From: Symbiodinium natans
Lineage: Eukaryota > Sar > Dinophyceae > Suessiales > Symbiodiniaceae
Length of the DNA stretch: 59,602 nucleotides
Assembly: GCA_905221605.1 (NCBI GenBank)
Contig: CAJNDS010002490.1
Span: forward strand, 1,160,001-1,219,602
Direction of reading: 5' to 3'
Notes under the pieces: generated by a model
The model's input: only the letters and a program-made list of their open reading frames with translations
The model's database searches: none
Told to the model about the DNA's origin: nothing
In this document: piece after piece, positions 12,501 through 24,500 of the stretch
How positions within the stretch are numbered: the first letter of the stretch is position 1
Layout of the letters: each line of letters opens with the position of its first letter
Made by a program: the position numbers and the translations under genes

Positions 12501-15500
12501 TTAGTTTCGGCCGAGGAAGTAACGCCATTCGAGATTTAAGTTCTCTGCCTCACCCCTAAACCATAAACCCTAAACCCTAAACCCTAAATCCTAAATCCTA
12601 AACCCTAAACCCTAAGCCCACATGCATCAGGCTTCCGCCAGCGGCGCGACGGTGGCTGACGGCGGGTGCGATCTCGAGGTGCACGGGTCCTTCAAACCCC
12701 GCCCTCAGCCTCAACACATAAAGAGGGTTTAGGGTTTAGGGTTTAGGGTTTAGGGTTTAGGGTCCAGGGTTGAGGGTTTAGGGTTTTGGGTTTAGGGTTT
12801 AGCGTTTAGGGAAGCTCATTTGGCTGCATACGAAAATAGGACACCCCTAAACCAGACTTTACATCGTAGGATCTCCCTTATCGTTGGGACCCCTAAGAAG
12901 GTAGCCCCAATTTCGGAAACCACCATTTCGAACCTCCAAACTAGGCAGATGGAGTCGTTTTCCAGGGCGACTACGAGATCTGGAGCCAACAGCTCGTTGA
13001 TTGCGGCACAGACACTCGTACGGTTTGGACTGTTTTATACGAGCGTGTGCCAGAAGTATGGCGTATGCGGGAGCTCGTCCTGTTGTTTGGTTAGTCTCGC
13101 AGCAGAGATCTCAATAATTAGAATGACGATCTCACCACCCATAAATCATAAATGCCCATAAAGCCTTCACAGTGTCACGCCACGTCATTTTCAGGAAATC
13201 AGCGTAGAAGAAAAAAGGCGACAACCAAATGTAACGGTTGGGTCGCCCCCCGAAGGCTCCCTCAGCTTTGAATCAAAAGAGCATAATCCCCTCCCCCAAT
13301 ATTAAACACCCTCCAAATACCCCCCCGCATATACTTGAACATAACTAGAATTGGGAGTGTTTAGTATTCGGGGGGAGGGGGGGGTTAATATTAGGGGCAG
13401 GGGATTCGGCCGTGGCTCAAGCAAGGATGTCAGGGGCATCCTTGGCACGAAACCCATGTGGAATTCATGTGGGGGTTTACGATACCTTATGATAAGGGAA
13501 TCCTATTTGAGGGTCTATATGAGGGGTCCCCTGATTTTCGTCAACCCCCCCGTGTTGAGTGTCGTCATCTTGCCGAGAAGTTTCCAGGTTGGCACGGAAC
13601 GGTTGTCATTGTATATTCTTACTTAGCCAATCAGTTGAACTTGAAACTTCTTTTGGTTTCCTCATTTGGTAGGAATAAGGAAGGTTGTTTTGTTATTCTT
13701 TGTTCGTTGGAGAAGTAAGTGTTATTTGGTGGTCGAAGTGGTCACGCTGAGGAAAAGAGTCAGTTGGTGCTTTGGAGCGGATACCAAGATGCTGAGCGCG
13801 AAGAGGCCTTCATGAAGCTCAGAGCACAAGGAGGCTGCGTCCTCCACAGTGCCACAGGTACTCCAGATACCTGGCTGGGACACTTTCTCAACAAGGCAGA
13901 CGTGCAGGTGCTCAAGGCGTGTTCCTGGAAGTGGACACAGCCGTTTTGGGATGGGGCGTCTCGAATGTTTGCTGGTCGTTGGGCGGCCAGGCACCATCAA
14001 GTCACCATCGCCATGGGCTACCATTCGAATGTGGGTGCATCGTACAAGACCATTTTCCAGACCGTCTTCTACAAGTTCGAACTTAAAGCCGTGGCGCAGT
14101 CCGCGCGCAAGGGCCTGAAGGTGAGCATCCTCTTCACGCATGAGCACATGAAGTTGGACCATCTGCATACATCAACGGCCATTACGTATGAGCGAGCCCG
14201 TTTGCTGTCCCCAGACCAAGCGCATTTTCACAACGACACGGAGTGGCGCTACGGCAGATGCTTGAAAAGTCAACTTGGCTCCTGTGAGGCTGATGTGGTC
14301 TTCGAGCCAGACAGGTCGGAGGCTTGGGTCAGCTTAGGTAAGATGTACTACGACGGCACGGGCGTGAAGCAAAACCAGAAAAAGGCTTGGGAGCTGTTCC
14401 GCAAGGCCGCCAAGGACGCTCGGCCCTCGCCCATGGCCACATTCAACATGGGCAAGATGTACGCGCGCGGCGAGATTGTGAAGCGCAACGTTTCGAAGGC
14501 CCTGGAGCTGTACACGGAGCTGTATCACATGACCGGCAAGCTCGACGCCATGGCTGAAGAGGCCAAGGTTAAAGCAATGGTCGAGCTGGGCAACATGTAT
14601 TGCTACGGCGAGGGGGCTCAGCGCAACCTGACCAAGGCCAGGGAGCTTTACCAGCAGGCCGCCGATTTGGGTGACGCCGTGGCCAAGTGTAACCTGGGCA
14701 TGATGTACGCAAACGGCGAGGGCGTCCATCGCAACCTGACGAAGACCCTGGAGCTGTACCTATATCCCCCTTGGGAATTGTTTTTTTATTTTTGTTTATA
14801 TGAAACCCAAGAGGATGTTAGAATATTAGTTTTATTAAGGTTCTAAGGGGAGTATAGGTACAAGGAGGCTGCCGACCTCGGAGATGCCAAAGCCATGGTC
14901 GAGTTGGGCAACAGGTACTCGCAAGCCCAGGGCGTCCAGCGCAACCTGACCAAGGCCATCGAGCTTTACCACCAAGCCGCTGACCTCGGTGATGCCATGG
15001 CCATGTACAACTTGGGCGTGATGTATGAAGAATCGTCCACAATGGTGCAGGCCTGCCAGTGGTTCTCGCAGGCCAAAGCTGCCGGCAACCAAGATGCTCA
15101 GGTAGCATTGGATTACTACGGCTGCAAGGTTCTGTAAAAGGGCGCTGCGCCGTCCCAGCCGCTCTTGGCTCATAAGCCTCGCTTTTGAAAGCTGTTTGTG
15201 GCTAGTTTGGGCATCCTGGGATGCCTCTGCGGTCATCTGCTGTCATTCAATATGTAAGATTTGAAGGTAGAAGTTGATTAGAAGGTGTAACGAAATACTT
15301 CAGTCCCGGGAACATCAAGGTCCAACAAAACTAAGCCCCAAACCCTTCCCCTCTAATTAGTGTTTCAGGGAGGTCTTCCAAACAGCTTCCCTGAACCGAT
15401 GCCCGAGCACCCCTAAACCCTAAACCCTAAATCCTAAACCCTAAACCCTAAACCCGACAAGCCTGTCAGCTCTGAACCCTGCGCACCCGAGCGGGTCAGC

Positions 15501-18500
15501 GTCCTGAAGTGGAGGTAGCCAACTGTAGCCAACATCCCTGAACGCCCTCAAGTTTAGGCCCTGAAGGATCCGGTCCCTTAAGCCCTAAAGCCTAAACCCT
15601 AAACCCTAAACCCTAAAGCCTAAACCCTAAACCCTAGAGACCCTAGACCCTCAACCCCCCGCCAGGAAAGGGCCGAGATCCTTCGGAAGGTGGCTGCGGC
15701 CCTGCGCACCCCCGAGGCCCAACTCCCTAGGGCGGGGCATGTTTGTTTGTAAGCTCGAGGCGTTTGGGGTTTCGGGTGTAGGGTTTAGGGTTTCGGGTTT
15801 CGGGTTTACGCTTTACGCTTTACGGTTTACGGTTTACGGTTTACGGCGGTTTACGGTTTGGTTTAGGGTTTAGGGTTCAGTTTGGGGTTTAGGGTTAGTA
15901 CATGGTCCCTTCATATGGTCCCTTGCCTTCTTTAAAGGGTTGTGAAGTATGGGCCCTTTGCGGCGGTTTATGGTGCAGGTGGTGTTTAGTGTTCATGGAG
16001 ATGAGGGTTTTGGGTTTGGGTTTTGGGATACAATGCTTCGGAGTCAATTCTTAAGTCCCGGTTGCTTTGCTCCCTGAAACCCAAGCCCTCATGGCTCTGA
16101 CTATGAGCTGCGCCAGATGAAGCTTTTCAGAAGGTCCCTTATACTAACAGTCCTTAATAGAGATTATACTAGGGTGGGTTCAGGACTGTTAGTTTTTCGC
16201 CAAGAGTTCCGCCCGTCGTGTTTTGGGGAGGGGGAGGGGGTAGAAAATATCTAAACCCTAAACCCCAAACCCTAAACCCTAAACCCTAAACCCTAAATTC
16301 GCGGGCGCGCCCAGGTTGTGGATGCGTTCTGCGTGCAGCTCCCGGGAAAATTTAAATACCCAGCCAAACTCCAAACCCGAAAGCCCTAAAGCCCTAAAGC
16401 CCAAACACTCTCGGGTTTTCGGGCTTGGGTGCGTTTTCTAGTGCTTCGTAGGGCTTCTAGGGATTTGGGGTTTTAGCTTAGGGGATCTAAGGGTAGCTAG
16501 GGTTTAGGGTTTAGGGTTTAGGGTTTAGGGTTTAGGGTTTAGGGTTTAGGGTTTAGGGTTTAGGGTTTAGGGTTTAGGGTTTAGGGTTTAGGGTTTAGGG
16601 TTTAGGGTTTAGGGTTTAGGGTTTAGGGTTTAGGGTTTAGGGTTTAGGGTGGTCCCTTCAGGGCCTCAGGGCAGGTTCAAGGCACCGATCGTTTTGGGAA
16701 GACCTGGAGTTTAGGGTTTAGGGTTTAGGGTTTAGGGTTTAGGGTTTAGGGTTTAGGGTTTAGGGTTTAGGGTTTAGGGTTTAGGGTTTCCCTAAACCCT
16801 AGACCCTACAATCCCTAGAAACTCTATCCCTATAAACCCCAGAAACCTTACAAACCCTATGAACCCTATAAAACCCTATAAAACCCTATAAAACCCTATA
16901 AAACCCTATAAAACCCTTAAAACCCTATAAGCCCTATTAAACCCTAGAAGCCCTGTAAAACCCCTGTAAACCCTAAACCCGAAAACCCTCAAAGCGTCGC
17001 AGCGACTTCGTTGCCCCACTTCTGCAGGGAAGAACTGAGCCTGACACCTGAAGCCCCACACCAAGGGTTTAGAGCTTCTGTAAGCGGAGGGTTTAGGGTT
17101 AAGGGTTTAGGGTTTGGTGTTTAGGGTTTGGGGTTTGGGGTTTGGGGGTTAGGGTTTCGGATTTAGGGTGTAGGGTGTATAGGGTTTGTATGGGTTTCCC
17201 TAAGCCCAAAAACCTTAAATCCTACACCTGCCGGCCTTAGGGTTTAGGAACCCCAAAAGCCCTGTTTAGGGTTTAGGGTTTAGGGTTCAGGGTTTATTTA
17301 GGGTTTAGGGTTTAGGGTTCGAGCCTTTTGTTTTTTGCCGAGGCCTCAGACCAGTAGCCGCCGCTCTGAGGTCATCGAAAGCCGCGATTGCGGCAAGCCT
17401 TTTGCAGAAAGCCTGGAACTTGTGTAGGGTGCAGGGTGGAGGGTTTCGGGTCTACTGTCCAGGGTTGAAAAGGTGGGCCTTTATATGGAAACAGGCCGAA
17501 GTTTTCAAAACCGCATTTCTACAATGATAACCTGGCTCTACAACTTTGCAGCTCTTGGGACCCCGTGAAACCTGTCAATACCTGTCAGAAACCCGCAAAA
17601 AGGGCATCGTACGAAACCCTTCTTGCAGGAACCGCGTTCTTCTCCCCAAACCCTGGTTCTCCCAAGCGACCTACATGTTCCTGGGTTCTCTAGGCTTAGG
17701 GTTCAGGGTTTAGGGTTTAGGGTTTAGGGTTTAGGGTTTAGGGTTTAGGGTTTAGGGTTCGGGGTTTAGGGTCTAGTGTCTAGGGTTTAGGGTTTAGGGT
17801 TTAGGGCTAGGGTCTGTGGGCAGATAGCAGGGTCGGAGGCCAGGGGGCACTTCAATGAGTCTGCGTTTTAACTTCTTGCGATGGGACCACAGACAGCCTT
17901 TAGGGGGGTTTACGGGGTTTGGTGGCTTTAGGGGGTTGGAGGGTTTAGGGGGTTTTGGGTTTTGAGTGTTAGGGTTAGGGTTTGCCCCGAAACCTTCGGC
18001 TGCTTGCAATGGAGTGTCAAGTCCAAGTACTTTGCGCGAGCTTGAGCTGAACCCTAAAGCGAGCCCTACAGCCTCAGCCCTTATACTCTTGGGCGAAGGG
18101 AAGCAACAAGACTCTGCAGGGGGTTGACCTAAATTCCTGGCACATTTTTTGGGCACTGCACGCTGAACTATAAGGAATAGAGGCCCCAAAAGGGTCCAAC
18201 CCTGAACCCTGAACCCTGCACTGCGTTGGGTTTACGGTTTGGGGTACACGATGCCACAGCCACCTCGCAAAAACTTCTGAGGTCAAGGAGATCTCGGCGT
18301 GTGCGCCGATACCTTCGACTACTACGCTGAGGCCCCTTCTGATGAAGGCTTAGGGTTTAGGGTTTAGGGTGTAGGGTTAAGGCTTTAGGGTTTAGGACTT
18401 TAGGATCTAGGATTTAGGGTGTAGGATTTAGGGTTAAGGCTGTAGGGTTTAGGGTTGAGGGTTGAGGGTTTAGGGTTTAGTGGAGCATTTTAACGTGTGG

Positions 18501-21500
18501 GGGGAGGGGGGGTTCCGAAAGTTAGCGTCCCTTTTTTGGGGGATTCCTTTTAGAGGGGGTTCGACTCCCACGGACTCCCCAAAGTTGTTGAGGTTTTGAT
18601 TCGGGTGTTTTTCATAGGCGACCAAAAACTTGGAGAACAAACCTATAGACCCTGAGCCCCAACCCCTAAAGCCCTAAACCCTAAACCATGAGCACTAAAC
18701 CCGAAAGCCATAAACCCTAAACCCTAAATCCTAAACCCCAAAATGCTAAGCCCTAAACCCTAAACCCTAACCCCTAACCCCTAAACCCTAAACCCTAAAC
18801 CCTAAACCCTGAAACCGAAACCGCGCGCGGGCTTGATGGAGACCGCACGTCGGACGTCGAGGGGACCTCCAAAGCCTCTGAGTTGCTTCCTATAGCGGAT
18901 GTGGCCTAGGGGTTTAGGGGTTAAGGGGGGGTTTAGGGTTTAGGGTTTAGGGTTTAGGGTTTAGGGTTTAGGGTTTAGGGTTTAGGGTTTAGGGTTTAGG
19001 GTTTAGGGTGTATATAGGGTGTGGGGTTTGGGGTTTAGGGTTTAGGGCTCAGGGTTCAGGGTTTAGGGTGTTCGGACGTATTGCTACTCTCTTTTTTGGT
19101 GAGTCTATTCATCGCTCTTTCTGAATATTCTAGGATGCCCAGTAGTACCCTTATTCCCTTTTTGGCAGGTTTAGGTTCCCTTATAAAGCCCTTTAAGCAA
19201 AAAAGGGCACCCTTTTTCATCCTAGGTTACTGGGCAACCTAGTATTCGTGAGTGTAGATATTGGGTGTCCTTTTTGGGGATTTCTGAAAGCAACTCCGTG
19301 GAACGCCTGAAAACTCAGCCCTTAAGCAGGCTGTGGATTCTTGGGTGCAAACCGGGGAGCTTTCGAACCCTAAATCCTGAACCCTAAACCCTAAACCCTA
19401 AACCTTAAACCCTAAACCCTAAACCCCAAGCCCTAAACCCTAAACCCTAAACCCTAAACTTCCTAAACTCTAGACCCTACACCCTAAACCCTAAACCCTA
19501 AACCCTAAACCCTAAACCCTAAACCCTAAACCCTAAACCCTAAACCCTGAACCCTGAACCCTGAACCCTAAACCGCATCCCAAATCTCAGGTGACGCCAA
19601 AAGAGATGCAGCCAAAGCAGTTGGCACTTCCCGAGGGCGACTCCGCCGACTTCGTTGCCAGGCCTGGTATGATCGGGCTGGAGGCTTCATGTAGGGCACG
19701 TTGGGTTGAAGGGTTTTTGTTTTACATAGGTTTTTAGGGTTTTGTTTTAGGGTTTCGGGTTTCGGGTTTCGGGTTTCGGCTTTAGGGTTTAGGGTTTAGG
19801 GTTTAGGGTTTAGGGTCCAGGGCGCCTAGGGTTTAGGGCTCTTAGGGTTTGGGGCATTTAGGGCTTGTCTGCGCATCTAGCTACTCTTACACCAGCCAAA
19901 CATCACATTCACGGCAACCCTTGCTTGTCAAAACCAACAGTCACCCAGCGTTCCAGTTCACACGGCAAAAGCCACCGTGAACATGGATCCCTTTGGCATT
20001 CCTACTTGTCTGGCGCAAGCGAAGCTGGAATGACAGCGCAAACCATATCCCCCCCCCCCTTCAAAAAAAGGCCCGCTCAACCCAAACCATATCCCCTAAA
20101 AAACCCTGAAGCCCAAGATTCCAAAATCCTGCACCCAAAGATCCAGCAATCCTGCCAGGACGCAGCCTGAACCTCTTGGTGTGGTCGGGTCGGCCGAGCT
20201 CACTTCGTTGTCGAATTGTTTGGGTTCTTAAGGGGGGGGGGTGTGCAAGGGGTATGAAACCCAAGGTTCTCTACTACTCCCCACTACTCCCTGAGGCTCC
20301 CTAAGCTTCCCTAAGGTCCCCTAGGTAGCAACTTACCCCCCTTGGAACTCATTAGGGTCCTTACTATAAGTGGATCCTACTATTTTTGGGGGTCTATGGC
20401 GGGGGTTCCCTATGTTCGTAAACCCCCATATAATGTAACTTGTTGTTTTGGGATTTGGGGCTCAGGGCATCGGCAGCCGGATGATCTTGGCTTTCGGACT
20501 CTACTTGACGGGGTTTAGGGTTTAGGGCTAGGGTTTAGGCCATGGCTCTTTGTTTGCGGCTTCAAAATGTTCCAAGGGAACATAGTCACTGAACCGTATA
20601 CGGAGCTGGTGATATTCATGAGATCGGCGATGACCCAAGACGAGCTTGATGCCGTTCCAGTTGCCGGGCTGGGTGGCTGGCCAGCTGGCCCTGTCAATGC
20701 TGCTGATGTGGGGTGGTGGACCAATTGGAGAGATTCTAAGTAGTAGAGTAGGTAACCTTTAACCTTTTGGGGGTAATATATTCCCCTTGTAATCCCAAAG
20801 GTTAACCTTTAAAACCCCTAGGTACTGGACAACTAAGGATTGGCTGTCATTCACAGATGAGTCAGTGGGATTTTTGGGGTGCGCTCAAGCTACCAGCGTG
20901 GGAGGCGCTTGAGGCTGCATATTCCTTTGTGAGGGTTTGGGTTTAGGGTTTAGGGTTTAGGGTTTAGGGTTTAGGGTTTAGGGTTTAGGGTTTAGGGTTT
21001 AGGGTTTAGGATTTCCGCAGCCTGGTGTCTTGGGTACTGGTGACAATGACAATTCGGAGACGACGGCTTCGCGAACGTCCGTGGAGCCTTGGAAACCTTT
21101 GAACCCTAAACCCTAAACCCTAAACCCTAAGCCCTAATCCCTAAACCCTAAACCCTAGACCCTAGACCCTAAACCCATGCCAAGGGCCTGAGCCAATAGC
21201 AGAGAACTGCCAGGCTCACTGTGGTTTGGGCTTCCCCGTCAAAGGACCACTACGTACAACGACTATCCACGAAGCACCCTAAAACCAGAAACTCTGAACC
21301 CTAAGTCGGGTTTGCGGGTTTAAAAGGTTTATAGAGTTTATAGTGTTTACAGGGTCTATAGGGTTTTCACGTTACTAGGGTGTTCAGGGTTTATCTAAGG
21401 GTAGTTGCGTGGTTCCTTAGCTTGGTGCTTTCCTTTACCTCCATGAAAGGATTCTGAAGTATGGGCCATTGGGTGTTACAGGGTATATAAGGGGTATACA

Positions 21501-24500
21501 AGGGGTCCTTTTTGGCGGGCGGACCATGCAACTACGCTTTACTAAACCTTAGGTCCCCACAACGGACCGCTATAATCTTTGAAGGCTCAATCCTTGACTC
21601 TAAATCCTCTATGCCTGCTTCACCCCCCCCCCCCCTCCCAACAACAAATATATACATAAATACAACAAAGAAGTGAATAACCCGTTCCAGTAAGATATAG
21701 GATACATTACTTCAAATTCGAGTTGCAGGTGCATAACACCCTGGAACTTCCCGCTGATGCAAGCGGCCAGAAGCCCAGAAGAGACAGGCAAGTACTGCAC
21801 ATTGCAAAAAGGCCTCCGAGAAGCCTTCCCAGAATCTCCATACCCTGCTAAACCCCCGAAGCCCCCTAAGTCTCAAGCTACGCACTCAAGTTTAAGCAAA
21901 TGTGATGCCCCAAAGCCTCCGGACGCCCCCCTCCCCCCCCCGCCCCTTTTCCAGAAGCGGGCTTGGCAGCTCGTCAAACCTATAAGCCCCCAAAGCTCTA
22001 AACGGCCTACTTGGAGGTCCATGGGTAGTTAGAAGTAGGGTTTGAAGTAGGGCAGCTCTATTTCTAAGCGGTTAGAACCCTTTAGTTACATAGAACCCGA
22101 CTTATATCTGCCCATGAACCTTCAAGTCGTCCCTGAACACTAAACCCGAAACCCTAAACCCTAAACCTTAAACCCTAAACCTTAAATCCTAAACCCTAAA
22201 CCAGGTGCTCAAGGTCGCACCGGCCCTGGCCGCAGGCTGCGAGCAGCCTGAACTGGTTTGGGTCGAGGATTTTCGGTTGCTCTGAGGGCCCCTCAGCCCT
22301 AAACCCTACACCCTACACCCTAAACCCTCAACCCTAAAGCCACCCTAAACCCTACACCCTGAACCCTACACGGATGCTCAAATCGCCCCCCAATGCCACC
22401 TTGGCAACCCTGACGCCCGAACTCCGAACCGAAGCCTTCAGCCCTGAACCTGAAAGTCCTAACTCGCCCTAAACCCTAAACCCCAAACCCTAAACCCTAA
22501 ACCCCAAACCCCAAACCCCAAACCCCAAACCCCAAAGTGTCGGAGGCTGCACCGTGGTGCTGAAGCCCTCACCCCTGGCTTCCCTCACCTGCTGTGCCCT
22601 CGGGGAAATCGTGGCGGCTGCTGGGGCGCCCCCAGGTGCAAGGCTTAGGGTTTAGGGTTTAGGGTTTAGGGTTTAGGGTTCAGGGTTTAGGGTTTAGGGT
22701 TTAGGGTTTAGGGTTTGGGGTTTAGGGTTTTGGGTTCAGGGTTTAGGATTTTGGGTTTAGGGTTTATAGGGATTGTGATGGGGAGGTTTGTGGGATTTGG
22801 GGCATTGAAATCCAAGGTCGGGCAAGAAGTCGACACACAGCAACCCCAAGGGGTGCTCGAGCCTTGCACCCCTTACGCGAGCCACCTTGAGTAGTTATGC
22901 TAGAACCCCTAATATCCACCCTAAACCCTAAACCCTACACCCTCCATAAATCACCGCCTCACGTATTGAGGGAATTGGGGATTTGCAAGTCCAGTTTGCA
23001 TTTTTTGCGGCCTTCCACGAAACCCTGCGCCCTAGGTGGCTGGTCCACGAATGACCTTCCCGTATAGGAAGAACCTGGACCCGAAATTTCAAAACCCTAA
23101 GCCGTTGGCTCATGGCTGAAGGCTTGGTTCCAGTTCAAGTGCTAAACCCGAAACCCGAAACCCGAAACCCTAAACCCTAAACCTAAACCCGAAAGGTGCC
23201 TTGAATGTCATCACCGGCGGTCCGCCAGAACAGCTGCCAGGCCAGGCAGACCTCATTGGGGTCTATATAGGGTGCAGGGGGTATAGGGCTTAGGGTTGAG
23301 GGTTGGGGGTAACTCGGATGCCCCCAAATCCACACTTGTCCTCTTTTTGTTTGGACTGAGAGGTTCTTTTCATAAACGAGATTGAGCTAAGGTACCCGTT
23401 GACCCTACAAGCCAATTACCCTAAACCCTAAACCCTCAACACGTGCTCCTGAGTCCTGTGAGCCCTAAAACCGATACACACTGCAACCCGGAACCATCCT
23501 AAACCCCAAACTCCAAACACAAACCAGAAACCCTTTGCAATCCTAAACCCTAAGTCCTAAGATCTAAACCCTATAAACCCAGCCTTTTCGTGCCAGGCGC
23601 CACAAGCACGGGCCAGAGCCTCATCGACCACGACCTCCTCGACAAGGCAGCGTCCCTAGTATCTCAGACGTGCATGTTTGGGGTTTAGGGTTTAGGGTTT
23701 AGGGTTTAGGGTTTAGGGTTTAGGGTTTAGGGTTTAGGGTTTGGGGTTTAGGCTTCTAGGCTTTTAGGGTTTTAGGGTTTAGGGTTGAGGGTTCGGGGTT
23801 TGGGGTTTGCGGCTAGGGTGGTATCAGCAGCATCCTCGCCTTTGGAAAACCCAGGCCCAACCCCCTCAATCCCGAACTCTTGGCCCCCTTCTGGGCTCTG
23901 GGGTCAAACGAAAGCAGGTAGCCCTAAGCCCTAAACCCTAAATCCCCGAAGCTCATTCCCGATGTTTTGTTAACATGGAACTCGGGTTGCCAGAAGATCG
24001 CAGTGAGAGAGAAAGGTCCACTTTCAGGGCTTCGGGTTTAGGGTTTAGGGTTTTAGGGGTTTCGGACTGGTTTTATCCGAGACCCAACAAGTTTTGTACG
24101 TTACCTCAATGCCGAACAGGGCTCTTACAAGGGTGAGAATGCTAAGCTGCTTTGGGGCTAAAAGCAAAGCCCTCGGCCCTAAGCCCTCTAAACTTTCTAA
24201 ACCCCAAGCCCCTCGTTAACCCCCTAAGCCGTGAACCCTAAACCCTAAACACCTAAACCCCTAAACCCTAAACCCTAAGCCCTAAACCCTAAACCCTAAA
24301 CCCCTAAACCTCTAAACCCTAAACCCTAAGCCCTAAGCACCCTAAACGCCAAGCACCCTACACCAAGTGGCGGGGTTGGGCATCGCGAGGTCTCCTTTAC
24401 TGGCAGCGGCATGGCCGGGCAACGGATGTTGGAGGACGATCGGTCTTATAGGGGTTTAGGGTTTAGGGTTTGGGGGATTTAGGGTTTACGGTTGCAAGGG

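Noticed and set aside
13722-15236. Minus-strand ORFs opposite the Sel1 gene (131-148 codons)
   Set aside because: The plus strand has clear Sel1 periodicity; the reverse frames are complementary artefacts.
18835-18905. Extra aldehyde dehydrogenase exon (LDGDRTSDVEG)
   Set aside because: No usable upstream AG, and exons at 18288 and 19591 already join in phase with the expected length.
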